From Neptunitalea lumnitzerae (GTDB taxonomy: Bacteria > Bacteroidota > Bacteroidia > Flavobacteriales > Flavobacteriaceae), in the NCBI RefSeq assembly GCF_027924185.1, contig NZ_BRVO01000003.1:186001-250000 (forward strand): a DNA stretch of 64,000 nucleotides, in the 5' to 3' direction. Shown here one piece after another: positions 35,050-43,872 of the stretch (the first letter of the stretch is position 1; the number at the start of each line of letters is the position of its first letter). The notes beneath the pieces were generated by a model that worked only from the letters and a program-made list of their open reading frames with translations, was not told the origin of the DNA and made no database searches. Position numbers and translations under genes: made by a program.

Positions 35050-36009
35050 TTATCTCACCACAACTTTTTTAACAATACTACTATCTCTACTATTAATTTT
35101 CATAAAATAAGTACCAGCTGCACATTGTAAATCTATATGTTCAAAACCACTTTTAAATTCATTTATTTTTCTCCCTGTGGTATCATAAAGTTCTACCACG
35201 GTAATAGTACCCTCTTTTGCATCAATAGATAGTATACCCAATGTAGGATTAGGATATACGGTAACAGCATCATCTAAAGTAAGCTCATTAGTAGTCAATA
35301 AACAGTTAGCAGAAAAATTAATTACCGTATGCTGCTGACTAATATTCCATTGGTTATAAGGCAATTGATTATTTTGTGCCAAGACTTCGTCATCTACAGC
35401 TACACAAATAGTATTATATACTTCTGTAGGGTCATATTGACTATCAGGCATTACAGAAAAACTAACATCAAGTGAGTTTAATATATCATTATGGTTATTC
35501 CTTAAATCTATTTTAGTTAGCGTATACATATTAGATATATCTAAAATGGTTAGATTAGGGTTATTACTCAAATCTAATTCTGTTAACAGGTTAACAGGTG
35601 CTACATCATCATGATTTTCTAAATACAGTTCTTCTAGCAATACGTTAGCAGATACATCTAAGCTTGTTAATGCATTAGACTGAAGATTAAGCTTTTTCAA
35701 CTGTAAATTACTACTAAGGTCTATGGTAGAAATTTCAAAATAATTTATGGTAAGCTCTTCCAAAGCTGTAAAATCTTCTATACCAGTAAGATCGTAGATA
35801 TAACCAAACCATGCATTTGTAAGATCAAGCGTTAAATAAGTTATACCACTAATATCAGAGGTTAGCACCTGTCCGTTTACAGTAGCATCACTATCTATCC
35901 CCAATCCTATTAGCCATTGTTCAAATCCCTGATCTGGTATAGCTGTTGTTTGTCCTTTTACGTGTAACAAACTAAAAAAAGCAAAAATTAAAAGTAACTG
36001 AATTTTCAT
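35050..36009 (-). CDS. Leucine-rich-repeat protein with type IX secretion C-terminal sorting domain
   Basis: A 319-residue secreted protein. Signal peptide at 1-19 (ends VKGQ), then leucine-rich repeats of the LTELDLSNNPNLTILDIS type between about 65 and 190. From about residue 240 there is a type A sorting domain (VTVYPNPTLGILSID, VELYDTTGRKI, GTYFMKIN, ending VVKKVVVR-like) that directs export by the T9SS and attachment at the cell surface. It starts with the frequent AIPDQGFEQWLIGLGIDSD motif of flavobacterial surface LRR proteins. Probable adhesion or protein-binding role. Confidence 0.92.
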   Translation of the reverse strand: MKIQLLLIFAFFSLLHVKGQTTAIPDQGFEQWLIGLGIDSDATVNGQVLTSDISGITYLTLDLTNAWFGYIYDLTGIEDFTALEELTINYFEISTIDLSSNLQLKKLNLQSNALTSLDVSANVLLEELYLENHDDVAPVNLLTELDLSNNPNLTILDISNMYTLTKIDLRNNHNDILNSLDVSFSVMPDSQYDPTEVYNTICVAVDDEVLAQNNQLPYNQWNISQQHTVINFSANCLLTTNELTLDDAVTVYPNPTLGILSIDAKEGTITVVELYDTTGRKINEFKSGFEHIDLQCAAGTYFMKINSRDSSIVKKVVVR

Positions 36010-36184
36010 AGGCTATAAGATTTTTACAAAACAAACACTCCCCTATAAAAATAAATCAAAACTATCACATTTTCAACATTGTAGGAAAATATTATTTTCA
36101 AATCAATCTATGATACAAAACTTATTGTTTAACCATAAATAATATTGATAGTTTTTGTAAATTTATAGCCTTAAATTATCACTA

Positions 36185-37126
36185 ATGACAATCACGCAAT
36201 TACAATATGTATTGGCCGTAGCTAAATATCAGAACTTTACGCTTGCGGCAGAAAAAAGTTTTGTTACACAACCTACTCTTAGTATGCAAATTCAGAAGTT
36301 GGAAGATGAATTGGACATTCTAATTTTTGACCGTGGAAAAAAACCAATTCAATTAACCGAAGTTGGTAAAAAATTAGTAGATCAGGCAAAGAACATTGTG
36401 AACGAAGCTAATAGAATAAAAGATATTGTAGAGCAGCAAAAAGGGTTTATTGGTGGCGAATTTAAATTAGGTATCATACCTACAATTATGCCTACCCTAC
36501 TACCCATGTTTTTAAGTAACTTTATTAAAAAATATGCTAAAGTTCAGCTTAAAATAGAAGAGTTAAACACAGAAGGTTTAATTCAGAAAATAATGGATGG
36601 TAACTTAGATGCCGCCATTGCTGCCACACCACTACAACATGAGCATATTAAAGAGCGTGTATTATATTACGAACCGTTTGTAGCGTACATACCACAAAAC
36701 CACCGTTTATATACTAATAAGAAGATTGACACAACTGATTTAGCTATTGAAGATATATTATTGTTAGAAGACGGACACTGTTTTAGAGAAGGAGTTGTAA
36801 ACCTGTGTAAAAGTGCCAAAGGCTTTAACGATGAACGTTTTCAACTAGAAAGCGGAAGTTTTGAAACTATGGTAAAACTAGCCAATGAAGGTTTAGGTAT
36901 GACACTGTTACCTTACTTACACGCACTTGACTTAAAAGGTACAGAAAAAGAAAATCTGCATTATTTTAATGAGCCTACTCCTGCTAGAGAGGTAAGCCTT
37001 ATATACCATAAAAGCGAATTAAAATTACATATTATAGAAGCATTGAGAGAAGTGATTATGGGAGTTATTAGAGGAGCCATTGCATTTCAGAATGTTCAAA
37101 TAATAAGTCCGGTTGCTAAAAGATAA
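36185..37126 (+). CDS. oxyR: Hydrogen peroxide-sensing LysR family regulator OxyR
   Basis: A 313-residue LysR-type activator. Winged helix at about residues 4-62 (FTLAAEKSFVTQPTLSMQI). The regulatory domain contains Cys199 and Cys208 in DGHCFREGVVNLC, at the same numbers and spacing as the disulfide-forming cysteines of E. coli OxyR, so peroxide sensing is well supported. Expected targets include dps, trxB and other genes nearby, though I could not place a convincing OxyR site. It is divergent from the LRR gene across 175 bases and ends at a terminator. Confidence 0.95.
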   Translation: MTITQLQYVLAVAKYQNFTLAAEKSFVTQPTLSMQIQKLEDELDILIFDRGKKPIQLTEVGKKLVDQAKNIVNEANRIKDIVEQQKGFIGGEFKLGIIPTIMPTLLPMFLSNFIKKYAKVQLKIEELNTEGLIQKIMDGNLDAAIAATPLQHEHIKERVLYYEPFVAYIPQNHRLYTNKKIDTTDLAIEDILLLEDGHCFREGVVNLCKSAKGFNDERFQLESGSFETMVKLANEGLGMTLLPYLHALDLKGTEKENLHYFNEPTPAREVSLIYHKSELKLHIIEALREVIMGVIRGAIAFQNVQIISPVAKR

Positions 37127-37149
37127 CTAGTAAGAACTAGCATAAAACA

Positions 37150-37175
37150 AAATAGCCACCCGTAGGTGGCTATTT
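37150..37175 (+). terminator. oxyR terminator
   Basis: Stem AAATAGCCACC (37150-37160) and GGTGGCTATTT (37165-37175) with loop CGTA; directly adjoins the stop of the convergent 65-residue protein gene, so it serves both. Confidence 0.85.
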
Positions 37176-37373
37176 CTAGTTATTTAATAACAATAAGCAT
37201 TCAGAAAGTTCAGGATTCTTCATTGTAAATCCTTGCAGCCATAATCTAAGTTCTTCTATCTCATAAGGTAAAAGCCTTTTGACTGCCTTTTCTAGCTCTT
37301 TTTTGAAGAGTATAGCATCAAAACTAACCTTTGCAAGTATAGTTTTTGTATACTCTAGCATAGCTCTAGCCAT
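37176..37373 (-). CDS. Conserved small protein of Flavobacteriia, function unknown
   Basis: A 65-residue protein starting MARAMLEYTKTILAKVSFD, with a central LPYEIEELRLWLQ. The same length and sequence type are widespread in Flavobacteriia, usually next to regulatory or stress genes, which argues that it is a real gene and not chance. No membrane segment or catalytic motif. Confidence 0.8.
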   Translation of the reverse strand: MARAMLEYTKTILAKVSFDAILFKKELEKAVKRLLPYEIEELRLWLQGFTMKNPELSECLLLLNN

Positions 37374-37460
37374 AGTGTATAGTATTTAGGTCACTTTAAA
37401 AATAACGTTTATATTGTAAAATAGTATGTTAAAGAACTGTTAATGTGAATATCTTCTCCA

Positions 37461-38261
37461 TTAGAAGCCATTATCTCCATCCAGTAAATTACCCAATCCA
37501 CCTAATATACTTCCCTCGCCTTTTTGCTTACCTCCACCTTGTGGTGCAGCCGCCAATACGCGACCTGCAAGTCTGCTAAATGGCAACGATTGTAAGTACA
37601 CTACACCTGGGCCTCTTAAGGTTGCAAAAAACAATCCTTCACCTCCAAATATACTGTTACGTATACCCCCTATAAATTCAATATTATAATCTACATCTTG
37701 TGTAAAGCCAACTATACAACCGGTATCTACTTTTAAAACATCGCCCGGTAATAACTCTTTTCTCGCTAAGGTTCCACCAGCATGTACAAACGCCATACCA
37801 TCACCCTCTAATTTTTGCATTATAAACCCTTCACCACCAAAAAATCCTCTTCCTAATTTTCTAGAAAACTCTATGCCTACATTCACACCTTTAGCAGCAC
37901 ATAAAAAGGCGTCTTTCTGGCAAATAAACCTACCTCTATACTTAGTTAAATCAATAGGTACAATTTTACCGGGGTAAGGAGATGCAAAGCTTACTTTCTT
38001 CTTTCCATATTCCGCATTTAAAAAAACAGTCATAAACAAACTTTCGCCAGTAAGTAATCGTTTCCCAGCAGAAAATAGTTTACCCATAACCCCTTGGCTT
38101 TGGTTAGACCCGTCTCCAAAAATGGTTTGCATACGTATTCCATCATCCATCATCATAAAAGTACCGGCTTCTGCCACAACAGCTTCTTGCGGATCTAGTT
38201 CTATCTCCACATACTGCATTTCTTCTCCAAATATTTCGTAGTCAATTTCGTGTGATGTCAT
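37461..38261 (-). CDS. TIGR00266 / AIM24 family protein
   Basis: A 266-residue protein of the AIM24-like double beta-helix family: [29 protein letters not shown] and [23 protein letters not shown] carry the typical Gly-rich turns (shown here only as landmarks near residues 170 and 220). The C-terminus is Gly-rich. Function unknown; homologues are often linked to stress or membrane proteins. Followed upstream by a DUF4442 gene 57 bases away on the same strand. Confidence 0.88.
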   Translation of the reverse strand: MTSHEIDYEIFGEEMQYVEIELDPQEAVVAEAGTFMMMDDGIRMQTIFGDGSNQSQGVMGKLFSAGKRLLTGESLFMTVFLNAEYGKKKVSFASPYPGKIVPIDLTKYRGRFICQKDAFLCAAKGVNVGIEFSRKLGRGFFGGEGFIMQKLEGDGMAFVHAGGTLARKELLPGDVLKVDTGCIVGFTQDVDYNIEFIGGIRNSIFGGEGLFFATLRGPGVVYLQSLPFSRLAGRVLAAAPQGGGKQKGEGSILGGLGNLLDGDNGF

Positions 38262-38318
38262 TCTTTCTTTAATTTTTTAATTACCACTATAGGTTAGAAA
38301 AAATAAAATAATGTTACA

Positions 38319-38780
38319 CTATTTTTTAGATTTCAATTTTATAGTCCATTCAAATTGAAAAACAGAAACCTCATCCCCCACTTCATCTTTTCCCACGGCT
38401 TCCATCCAAAAAGTTTGTCCTTCCCCTGTACTCACGGTGTCTGCTATAGCTTTTGCTATTTTAGCTCCATCTGTAGTAATAAAGGTTATTCTACCTACTG
38501 CTTTTTTACTAAACGTAGCCTTATTACTAGCCACAAGCATCGCAATTTTTTGATTGCTATCGTTTATAGCTTTCATCACTAATACTCCAGTAGCAAGCTC
38601 AGCTGTCATTCCTTGTACTGCCCAAAACATAGACCTAAAAGGGTTTTTGTTTATCCAACTTAACTTAGCGGTGGTTGTACAGCTATTCTCTGTAATAGAT
38701 ACTACCCTTACTCCGCATATCCATGCCGATGGTAACTTTACCATTAAAAAGGTATTCAGCTTTTTAGGTGTAAACTTCAT
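38319..38780 (-). CDS. DUF4442 hotdog-fold protein (putative thioesterase-like)
   Basis: A 153-residue hotdog-fold protein. The stretch LSWINKNPFRSMFWAVQGMTAELATG contains the helix typical of DUF4442/PaaI-like proteins (about residues 39-64), and the last strands include FWMEAVGKDEVGDEVSVFQF. Some relatives act on acyl-CoA, but no activity is proven for DUF4442. Same strand as and upstream of the AIM24-like gene; its start is 142 bases from the divergent DUF4870 operon. Confidence 0.85.
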   Translation of the reverse strand: MKFTPKKLNTFLMVKLPSAWICGVRVVSITENSCTTTAKLSWINKNPFRSMFWAVQGMTAELATGVLVMKAINDSNQKIAMLVASNKATFSKKAVGRITFITTDGAKIAKAIADTVSTGEGQTFWMEAVGKDEVGDEVSVFQFEWTIKLKSKK

Positions 38781-38871
38781 ACTTTAAATATACAGTATAA
38801 ATTTTAAAATTTCTAACATAGCCTTTCGATAGCAATATTCTTAATTTTATGTTAAATTTAAGTACTATGTT

Positions 38872-38903
38872 TTGCATAATACCTTTTTTTAACCATATAT
38901 TTG
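38872..38903 (+). promoter_or_regulatory. Promoter of the DUF4870-PadR-PspC operon
   Basis: TTG (38872-38874), 21 bases, TATATTTG (38896-38903): a full Bacteroidota consensus with a leader of only about 13 bases before the ATG at 38923. Confidence 0.65.
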
Positions 38904-38922
38904 TATAAGAAAATAATAGGTT

Positions 38923-39384
38923 ATGGATTCATCAATCACAAATCATCACAAAAACGTAGCTACTTTAATACAACTTTCTGTATTTAGTAAGTTTATTATT
39001 CCTCTAGGAAACTTTGTTGCTCCCATTATTTTATGGGTCTTAAATAAAGACAGAAGTAAGTTTATAGACGAGAATGGAAAACAAGCACTTAACTTTCAGT
39101 TAAGTATTTTAATATATAGCATGATACTGGCTGTTTTAGGCTTTTCAGTATTTGCTTATAACAATGAAAGTATCTGGAATTATATTCCCATGATTATGCG
39201 TCATGATCATTTTGTGATAGATGACTTTGGCCTTATTCAACAAAATCTTCTCTTTGGTATCTCGGCCATTGCCGTAGTTATTGCCTATAAAGTTTTTGAA
39301 ATAGTTTGTGTGGTAACGGCAGCTATTAAAGCTAAAAACGGAGAAGCATACCAGTACCCTATTACCATTAAATTTTTAAAATAA
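38923..39384 (+). CDS. DUF4870 domain-containing membrane protein
   Basis: A 153-residue protein with three to four membrane helices (about 20-45, 62-80, 105-130). The family motif WVLNKDRSKFIDENGKQALNFQ lies between the first two (shown from about residues 38-58). DUF4870 proteins often neighbour PspC or stress-response genes. First gene of the operon with padR (69-base gap) and the pspC-like gene. Confidence 0.88.
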   Translation: MDSSITNHHKNVATLIQLSVFSKFIIPLGNFVAPIILWVLNKDRSKFIDENGKQALNFQLSILIYSMILAVLGFSVFAYNNESIWNYIPMIMRHDHFVIDDFGLIQQNLLFGISAIAVVIAYKVFEIVCVVTAAIKAKNGEAYQYPITIKFLK

Positions 39385-39452
39385 TCATATTCATCAATCA
39401 ATCATCATCAATCAAAAAATGAACAGTTTAATCACATTCAAAGAAAAGGCTT

Positions 39453-39785
39453 ATGAACATTGAGAACACCAAAGCGCAAATGCGTAAGGGGGTTCTGGAA
39501 TATTGTATTCTGTCTATATTAAAAGACGAAGACAAATATGTTGCAGAAATTCTAGAAACCTTGAAAAACGCAAAGATGCTGGTAGTTGAAGGTACTATTT
39601 ACCCTTTACTTACCAGATTAAAGAACTCCGGATTATTAAATTACCGTTGGGAAGAATCAACATCCGGTCCTCCAAGAAAATATTACTCGCTCACTGAAAC
39701 CGGTAAAATTTTTCTGAAAGAATTAAATAATACCTGGGACGAATTGCAAAATGCGGTAACCGTTGTAACAACACAAAAACACTAA
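39453..39785 (+). CDS. PadR family transcriptional regulator
   Basis: A 110-residue winged-helix protein with the PadR pattern: KGVLEYCILSILKDEDKYVAEI, VVEGTIYPLLTRLKNSGLL (recognition helix) and SGPPRKYYSLTETGK wing. In Bacteroidota such regulators are typically encoded just before a PspC-domain protein, here 6 bases upstream. It probably controls this operon. Confidence 0.93.
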   Translation: MNIENTKAQMRKGVLEYCILSILKDEDKYVAEILETLKNAKMLVVEGTIYPLLTRLKNSGLLNYRWEESTSGPPRKYYSLTETGKIFLKELNNTWDELQNAVTVVTTQKH

Positions 39786-39791
39786 AAAACC

Positions 39792-41525
39792 ATGAACAAG
39801 ACGATAAACATAAACTTAGGAGGCATGTTTTTTCATATAGATGAAGAAGCTTTTTTTAAGTTACAAAAATACTTAGATACCATTAAACGCTCTTTAACTT
39901 CTGCTCAGGGTAGAGATGAAATTATAGCTGATATTGAAGCTAGAATTGCTGAACTATTTACTGAAAGATTGGTAAATGAACGTCAGGTAATTAACGCTAA
40001 AGACGTTAACGAAGTAATTGAAATCATGGGGCAACCAGAAGATTATATGGTAGATGAGGAAATATTTGACGATGAGCCATCTTACCAAAGAAAATCTGGC
40101 AGCAATAGAAAATCTAATACCAAACAATTGTTAAGAGACCCAGACAACAAATACATTGCAGGGGTGTCTTCAGGACTTGGCCATTACTTTGGTATAGATA
40201 CCGTTTGGATTAGACTTATTTGGGTGTTATTTGTTGTTCTTGGTTTTGGATCGCCAATTTTAGTGTACATCATCTTCTGGATTGTTATGCCAGAAGCTAG
40301 AACCACTGCACAAAAACTATCTATGCGGGGGGAGCCGGTTAACATCAGCAATATCGAAAAAAAAGTAAAAGAAGGATTTGAAGATGTAGCCGACAGAGTT
40401 AAAAATGTAGATTATGAAAAGGTAGGAAACCGTGTTAAATCAGGCTCTCAAACAATTTTTGAAAGCTTGGGAAACGTTATCATCGCTATTTTAAAAATAA
40501 TAGGTAAAATAGCGGGTGTACTAGTTATTATCATAAGTATTTCTATGCTTATTGGGTTATTTGTTAGCTTCATGATTGCACTTTTTGGTAGTAATCATGA
40601 TGGGGTACACATACCTTTTCACTTAGTTGACAAATTCTTTTTACATGGTTTCCCTCTATGGGTGTTAATGCTGTTAATTTTCTTATCTATTGGTATCCCA
40701 ACATTCTTCCTACTAATTTTAGGTATTAAGATAGTTGCTAGTAATGTAAAACCACTAGGTAATATTGGTAAGTATAGCTTACTAGCTGTTTGGATACTTT
40801 CTATTATAGGGTTAATATACTTAGGCATTAATAATAGTTTTGAAAATAGTGTTACTAGTACCCTAACAGAGAAAGAAGAATTTTATATTCAAAAAAATGA
40901 TACGCTTACCATTGCCTTAATGGAAAATGAAATGTACGAGCAAACCTATAAGAAAAACGGACTTACGCTTATTGAGGAAGATGGTAAACAAATGGTAATG
41001 ATGCATGATGTACGACTAGATATTAAACCTACCATTGATAGTGTTGCCTATGTAAAAGTTCAAAAAAGATCTAGTGGTCAAGATTATTCTCAATCTAAAG
41101 AGTTTGCAGAAGGTATTGAATATTATTATACAATAAGCGGTAGTACTATAAAAATAAAAGATTATTTGCTTACCGATTATGACAACGAGTATTTGAATCA
41201 GGATGTTTTTGTTACCGTGTATGTTCCTAGCAATACCTACATTAACCTAGACCACTCTATTAGAAATGTAATCCATGATATTAAAAATGACAAGCGTATT
41301 TATGACCGTAATATGCCAGAGTATAATTGGATTATGGGTAAAACAGAACTTGAATGTCTTGATTGTGAAGAAGATGAAGAAATAGAATTTGAAACTGAAG
41401 TCGAGACAGAAACTGAAAAAACTATTGAAGAAACTGAAGAAGAGCTAATTGAGTCTGATAAAACTGTAGATGAAAAAAAGTTTCTTGAAGTGGAAAAAAT
41501 AACTACAGAAAAAGAAACAAAATAA
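39792..41525 (+). CDS. PspC domain-containing membrane protein
   Basis: A 577-residue envelope stress protein. A soluble N-terminus with a DUF1700/HAAS-like helical part (ARIAELFTERLVNERQVINAKDV) is followed by a PspC domain (LLRDPDNKYIAGVSSGLGHYFGID at about 113-136 and one helix pair), three to four further membrane helices (about 225-350), a periplasmic domain, and a very acidic C-terminal tail (Glu/Thr-rich, about 520-577). It probably senses envelope stress. Last gene of the operon. Confidence 0.92.
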   Translation: MNKTININLGGMFFHIDEEAFFKLQKYLDTIKRSLTSAQGRDEIIADIEARIAELFTERLVNERQVINAKDVNEVIEIMGQPEDYMVDEEIFDDEPSYQRKSGSNRKSNTKQLLRDPDNKYIAGVSSGLGHYFGIDTVWIRLIWVLFVVLGFGSPILVYIIFWIVMPEARTTAQKLSMRGEPVNISNIEKKVKEGFEDVADRVKNVDYEKVGNRVKSGSQTIFESLGNVIIAILKIIGKIAGVLVIIISISMLIGLFVSFMIALFGSNHDGVHIPFHLVDKFFLHGFPLWVLMLLIFLSIGIPTFFLLILGIKIVASNVKPLGNIGKYSLLAVWILSIIGLIYLGINNSFENSVTSTLTEKEEFYIQKNDTLTIALMENEMYEQTYKKNGLTLIEEDGKQMVMMHDVRLDIKPTIDSVAYVKVQKRSSGQDYSQSKEFAEGIEYYYTISGSTIKIKDYLLTDYDNEYLNQDVFVTVYVPSNTYINLDHSIRNVIHDIKNDKRIYDRNMPEYNWIMGKTELECLDCEEDEEIEFETEVETETEKTIEETEEELIESDKTVDEKKFLEVEKITTEKETK

Positions 41526-41569
41526 GTTAAAAATAGTATTTTTATAACCAGAAAACTTACTTAACAGCT

Positions 41570-41638
41570 ATGGAGCTATTATCTAAACTAATCATTACAA
41601 TCATTTTAGTATTTTGCCAAATACTCTTAATGCTTTAA
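41570..41638 (+). CDS. Possible small hydrophobic peptide (22 residues)
   Basis: ATG at 41570 opens a 22-codon frame coding MELLSKLIITIILVFCQILL plus ML, a single membrane helix with a charged N-terminus. It starts 45 bases after the PspC gene on the same strand and ends before the trxB terminator. Real expression cannot be judged; a chance AT-rich frame is quite possible. Confidence 0.25.
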   Translation: MELLSKLIITIILVFCQILLML

Positions 41639-41704
41639 TTAATAGTACTTTGTAAAGTAGCTATAGAAAGATCAATCATTAAACGTAACGTTTAATATGA
41701 ACAT

Positions 41705-41737
41705 AAAAAAACAGGTTGTTTTCACAACCTGTTTTTT
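41705..41737 (-). terminator. Bidirectional terminator after trxB and the PspC operon
   Basis: Stem AAAAAAACAGGTTGT and ACAACCTGTTTTTT around a short T-rich loop at 41719-41724, with A- and T-runs on the outer sides, 25 bases after the trxB stop. Confidence 0.88.
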
Positions 41738-41761
41738 AATATATAGCTTTTTCTAATCTCC

Positions 41762-42724
41762 TTAAGCTTCTTGATGTGCTTCAACCTCTGCTAAGTAACG
41801 TTCTGCATCTAGGGCAGACATACAACCTGTACCAGCAGCTGTAATTGCTTGGCGGTATACATGATCTGCAGCATCTCCTGCTACAAATACACCTGCAACG
41901 TTTGTTTTAGAGGTACCAGGCTTATTAATAATATACCCAGCATCATCTAACTCTAAGAAATCTTTAAATATTTCTGTATTTGGTTGGTGACCAATAGCAA
42001 CAAAGAATCCAGATGCCGGAATTTCTTTTACTTCTTTGGTTACATTATTTTCAACTTTAATAGCGTTCACTACTTGTCCGTCTCCAATTACTTCCAACGT
42101 TTCTGTATTAAACAAAATATCTATATTCTCAGTTTTCTTAACACGCTCTTCCATAATTCTAGAAGCTCTAAACTCGTCTCTTCTAACCAACATAGTTACT
42201 TTTTTACAAAGTTTAGATAGGTAATGTGCTTCTTCACAAGCAGAATCTCCCGCCCCAACAATTACTACTTCTTTGTTTCTATAAAAGAATCCGTCACAAA
42301 CAGCACAAGCAGAAACACCACCACCTAAACTTAAATAATGTTGTTCAGAAGGTAATCCTAAATATTTAGCAGAAGCACCTGTAGAAATAATAACCGTTTG
42401 CGCGTGAATTTCCTTTTCATCATTCACCCAAATCTTATGTATATCTCCAGAGAAATCTACTTTAGTTACCCATCCATCTCTAACATCTGCTTCAAAACGT
42501 TTTGCTTGTTGCTCCAATTGCATCATCATTTCAGGTCCTGTAATACCTTCAGGATATCCAGGGAAATTTTCAACATCGTTAGTTGTTGTTAACTGTCCAC
42601 CTGGTTGCATTCCACGGTACATTACCGGACTCATATTAGCACGTGCTGCATATATAGCTGCTGTATATCCTGCAGGTCCCGAACCAATAATTAAACATTT
42701 TACTTTTTCTATTGTATCTGACAT
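41762..42724 (-). CDS. trxB: Thioredoxin-disulfide reductase
   Basis: A 320-residue flavoenzyme using NADPH to reduce thioredoxin. FAD site CLIIGSGPAGYTAAIYAARA (about 10-29), redox-active pair Cys140 and Cys143 in SACAVCDGFF, NADPH site VIVGAGDSACEEA and C-terminal FAD motif VFVAGDAADHVYRQ. Normal length, monocistronic, own promoter and terminator. Confidence 0.97.
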   Translation of the reverse strand: MSDTIEKVKCLIIGSGPAGYTAAIYAARANMSPVMYRGMQPGGQLTTTNDVENFPGYPEGITGPEMMMQLEQQAKRFEADVRDGWVTKVDFSGDIHKIWVNDEKEIHAQTVIISTGASAKYLGLPSEQHYLSLGGGVSACAVCDGFFYRNKEVVIVGAGDSACEEAHYLSKLCKKVTMLVRRDEFRASRIMEERVKKTENIDILFNTETLEVIGDGQVVNAIKVENNVTKEVKEIPASGFFVAIGHQPNTEIFKDFLELDDAGYIINKPGTSKTNVAGVFVAGDAADHVYRQAITAAGTGCMSALDAERYLAEVEAHQEA

Positions 42725-42748
42725 GATCTTCTATCTTATAGTTTAAAA

Positions 42749-42777
42749 CAAAAATATTGTTTTTATCTTATTTGCAA
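42749..42777 (-). promoter_or_regulatory. trxB promoter
   Basis: On the minus strand: TTG (42777-42775), 18 bases, TATTTTTG (42756-42749), about 25 bases before the ATG. Full Bacteroidota consensus. Confidence 0.6.
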
Positions 42778-42871
42778 AACAAACTTATTATCGAAACTAT
42801 CTATATCTCTATAAATAAGTTTATTTCCTTATTTTAAGCTTAATTATTTTGTACTTTCTTAAAATTGCTAT

Positions 42872-43306
42872 TTATTCTACATTACGTATTAGTTTATCTA
42901 ATAATCCTTTTAAGGTTATCATTTCTTCTACGCTAAATTGAAAATTAGACGCTAATGCAACAGGTACTTGCTGAGCCTCTGTTTTCATTTGTTTTCCTTT
43001 ATCAGACAACGAAATAATGATACTACGCTCATCTGTATCTGATCGTTTTCTGGAAAGCAATTCCATTTCTTCCATTCGTTTTACCAACGGTGTTAACGTA
43101 TTAGACTGTAACAATAACCTTTCAGATATATAGGATAAAGAAACCTCATCTTTCTCCCATAACACTAAAAGCACCAAATATTGCGGATACGTTATACCAA
43201 AATCTTTTAATAATGGCTGATAGCACTTAGTTACCAAACGAGAAGCTGCATACAACGGAAAACAAATCTGATTTTCTAATTTTTGATAATCATTGGTAGG
43301 TTCCAT
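42872..43306 (-). CDS. MarR family regulator of the OhrR type
   Basis: A 144-residue winged-helix regulator. Cys15 in LENQICFPLYAASR corresponds to the peroxide-sensing Cys15 of Bacillus OhrR, and the DNA-binding part SYISERLLLQSNTLTPLVKRM follows the family. It is encoded 5 bases after a glutathione peroxidase gene in the same operon, and the operon promoter holds two matching palindromes, which fits an autoregulated organic-peroxide sensor. Confidence 0.9.
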   Translation of the reverse strand: MEPTNDYQKLENQICFPLYAASRLVTKCYQPLLKDFGITYPQYLVLLVLWEKDEVSLSYISERLLLQSNTLTPLVKRMEEMELLSRKRSDTDERSIIISLSDKGKQMKTEAQQVPVALASNFQFSVEEMITLKGLLDKLIRNVE

Positions 43307-43311
43307 AGGCG

Positions 43312-43788
43312 CTATAGTAATTTCTGTATTGTTTTTTCTATGGTTTCTGGCTTGGTGATAGGGGCAAAACGTTTAACAGGTTTTCCGTTTCTATCAATTA
43401 GAAACTTCGTAAAGTTCCATTTTATTTTACTACCCAATAATCCACCTAGTTCAGATTTTAAATACTTAAACACCTCATTCGTATTAGCTCCATTCACATC
43501 TGACTTAGCCATTAACGGAAAAGTTACCCCAAAATTAATTTTACAAGCCTGCTCTACAGTATCATTTGTTTCAGGCTCTTGATTTGCAAACTGGTCTGAA
43601 GGAAAACCTAACACCACTAATCCTTTATCTTTATAGGTTTCATGTAGTTTTTCCAACCCCTCAAACTGAGGAGCTAACCCACACTTAGTAGCTGTATTTA
43701 CTATTAAAACTACTTTATCTTTAAACTCACTCATGGCAACTTCTTTTCCTTGAGGAGTTTTCGTTTTTAAATTATAAAATGCACTCAT
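43312..43788 (-). CDS. Glutathione peroxidase family protein (thiol peroxidase)
   Basis: A 158-residue non-selenium peroxidase. Peroxidatic Cys36 (NTATKCGLAPQFEGLE), resolving Cys82 (VEQACKINF), Gln70 in FPSDQFANQEP and the Trp-Asn pair KWNFTKF complete the active site. Two Cys and no selenocysteine suggest thioredoxin as electron donor, with trxB 600 bases away. The frame extends 15 bases to a TTG; the ATG at 43788 is preferred. Co-transcribed with the OhrR-like regulator. Confidence 0.93.
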   Translation of the reverse strand: MSAFYNLKTKTPQGKEVAMSEFKDKVVLIVNTATKCGLAPQFEGLEKLHETYKDKGLVVLGFPSDQFANQEPETNDTVEQACKINFGVTFPLMAKSDVNGANTNEVFKYLKSELGGLLGSKIKWNFTKFLIDRNGKPVKRFAPITKPETIEKTIQKLL

Positions 43789-43806
43789 AATAATCTCACG
43801 CAATTA

Positions 43807-43857
43807 AATCGTTTACGATACAAATATACCAAAAAATAGGTTATATCGCAAACGATA
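43807..43857 (-). promoter_or_regulatory. Promoter with two operator palindromes for the peroxidase-OhrR operon
   Basis: Read on the minus strand, TATCGTTTGCGATA (43857-43844) and TATCGTAAACGATT (43820-43807) are related 14-base near-palindromes whose centres are 37 bases apart. The promoter is TTG (43851-43849), 20 bases, TATATTTG (43828-43821). One operator contains the -33 element and the other directly follows the -7 element. Repression by the OhrR-like protein is inferred. Confidence 0.75.
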
Positions 43858-43872
43858 CAACCTATCCCCTTT

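Noticed and set aside
43789-43803. Five-codon N-terminal extension of the glutathione peroxidase from a TTG
   Set aside because: The ATG at 43788 fits homologue N-termini, and the upstream codons approach the operator region.
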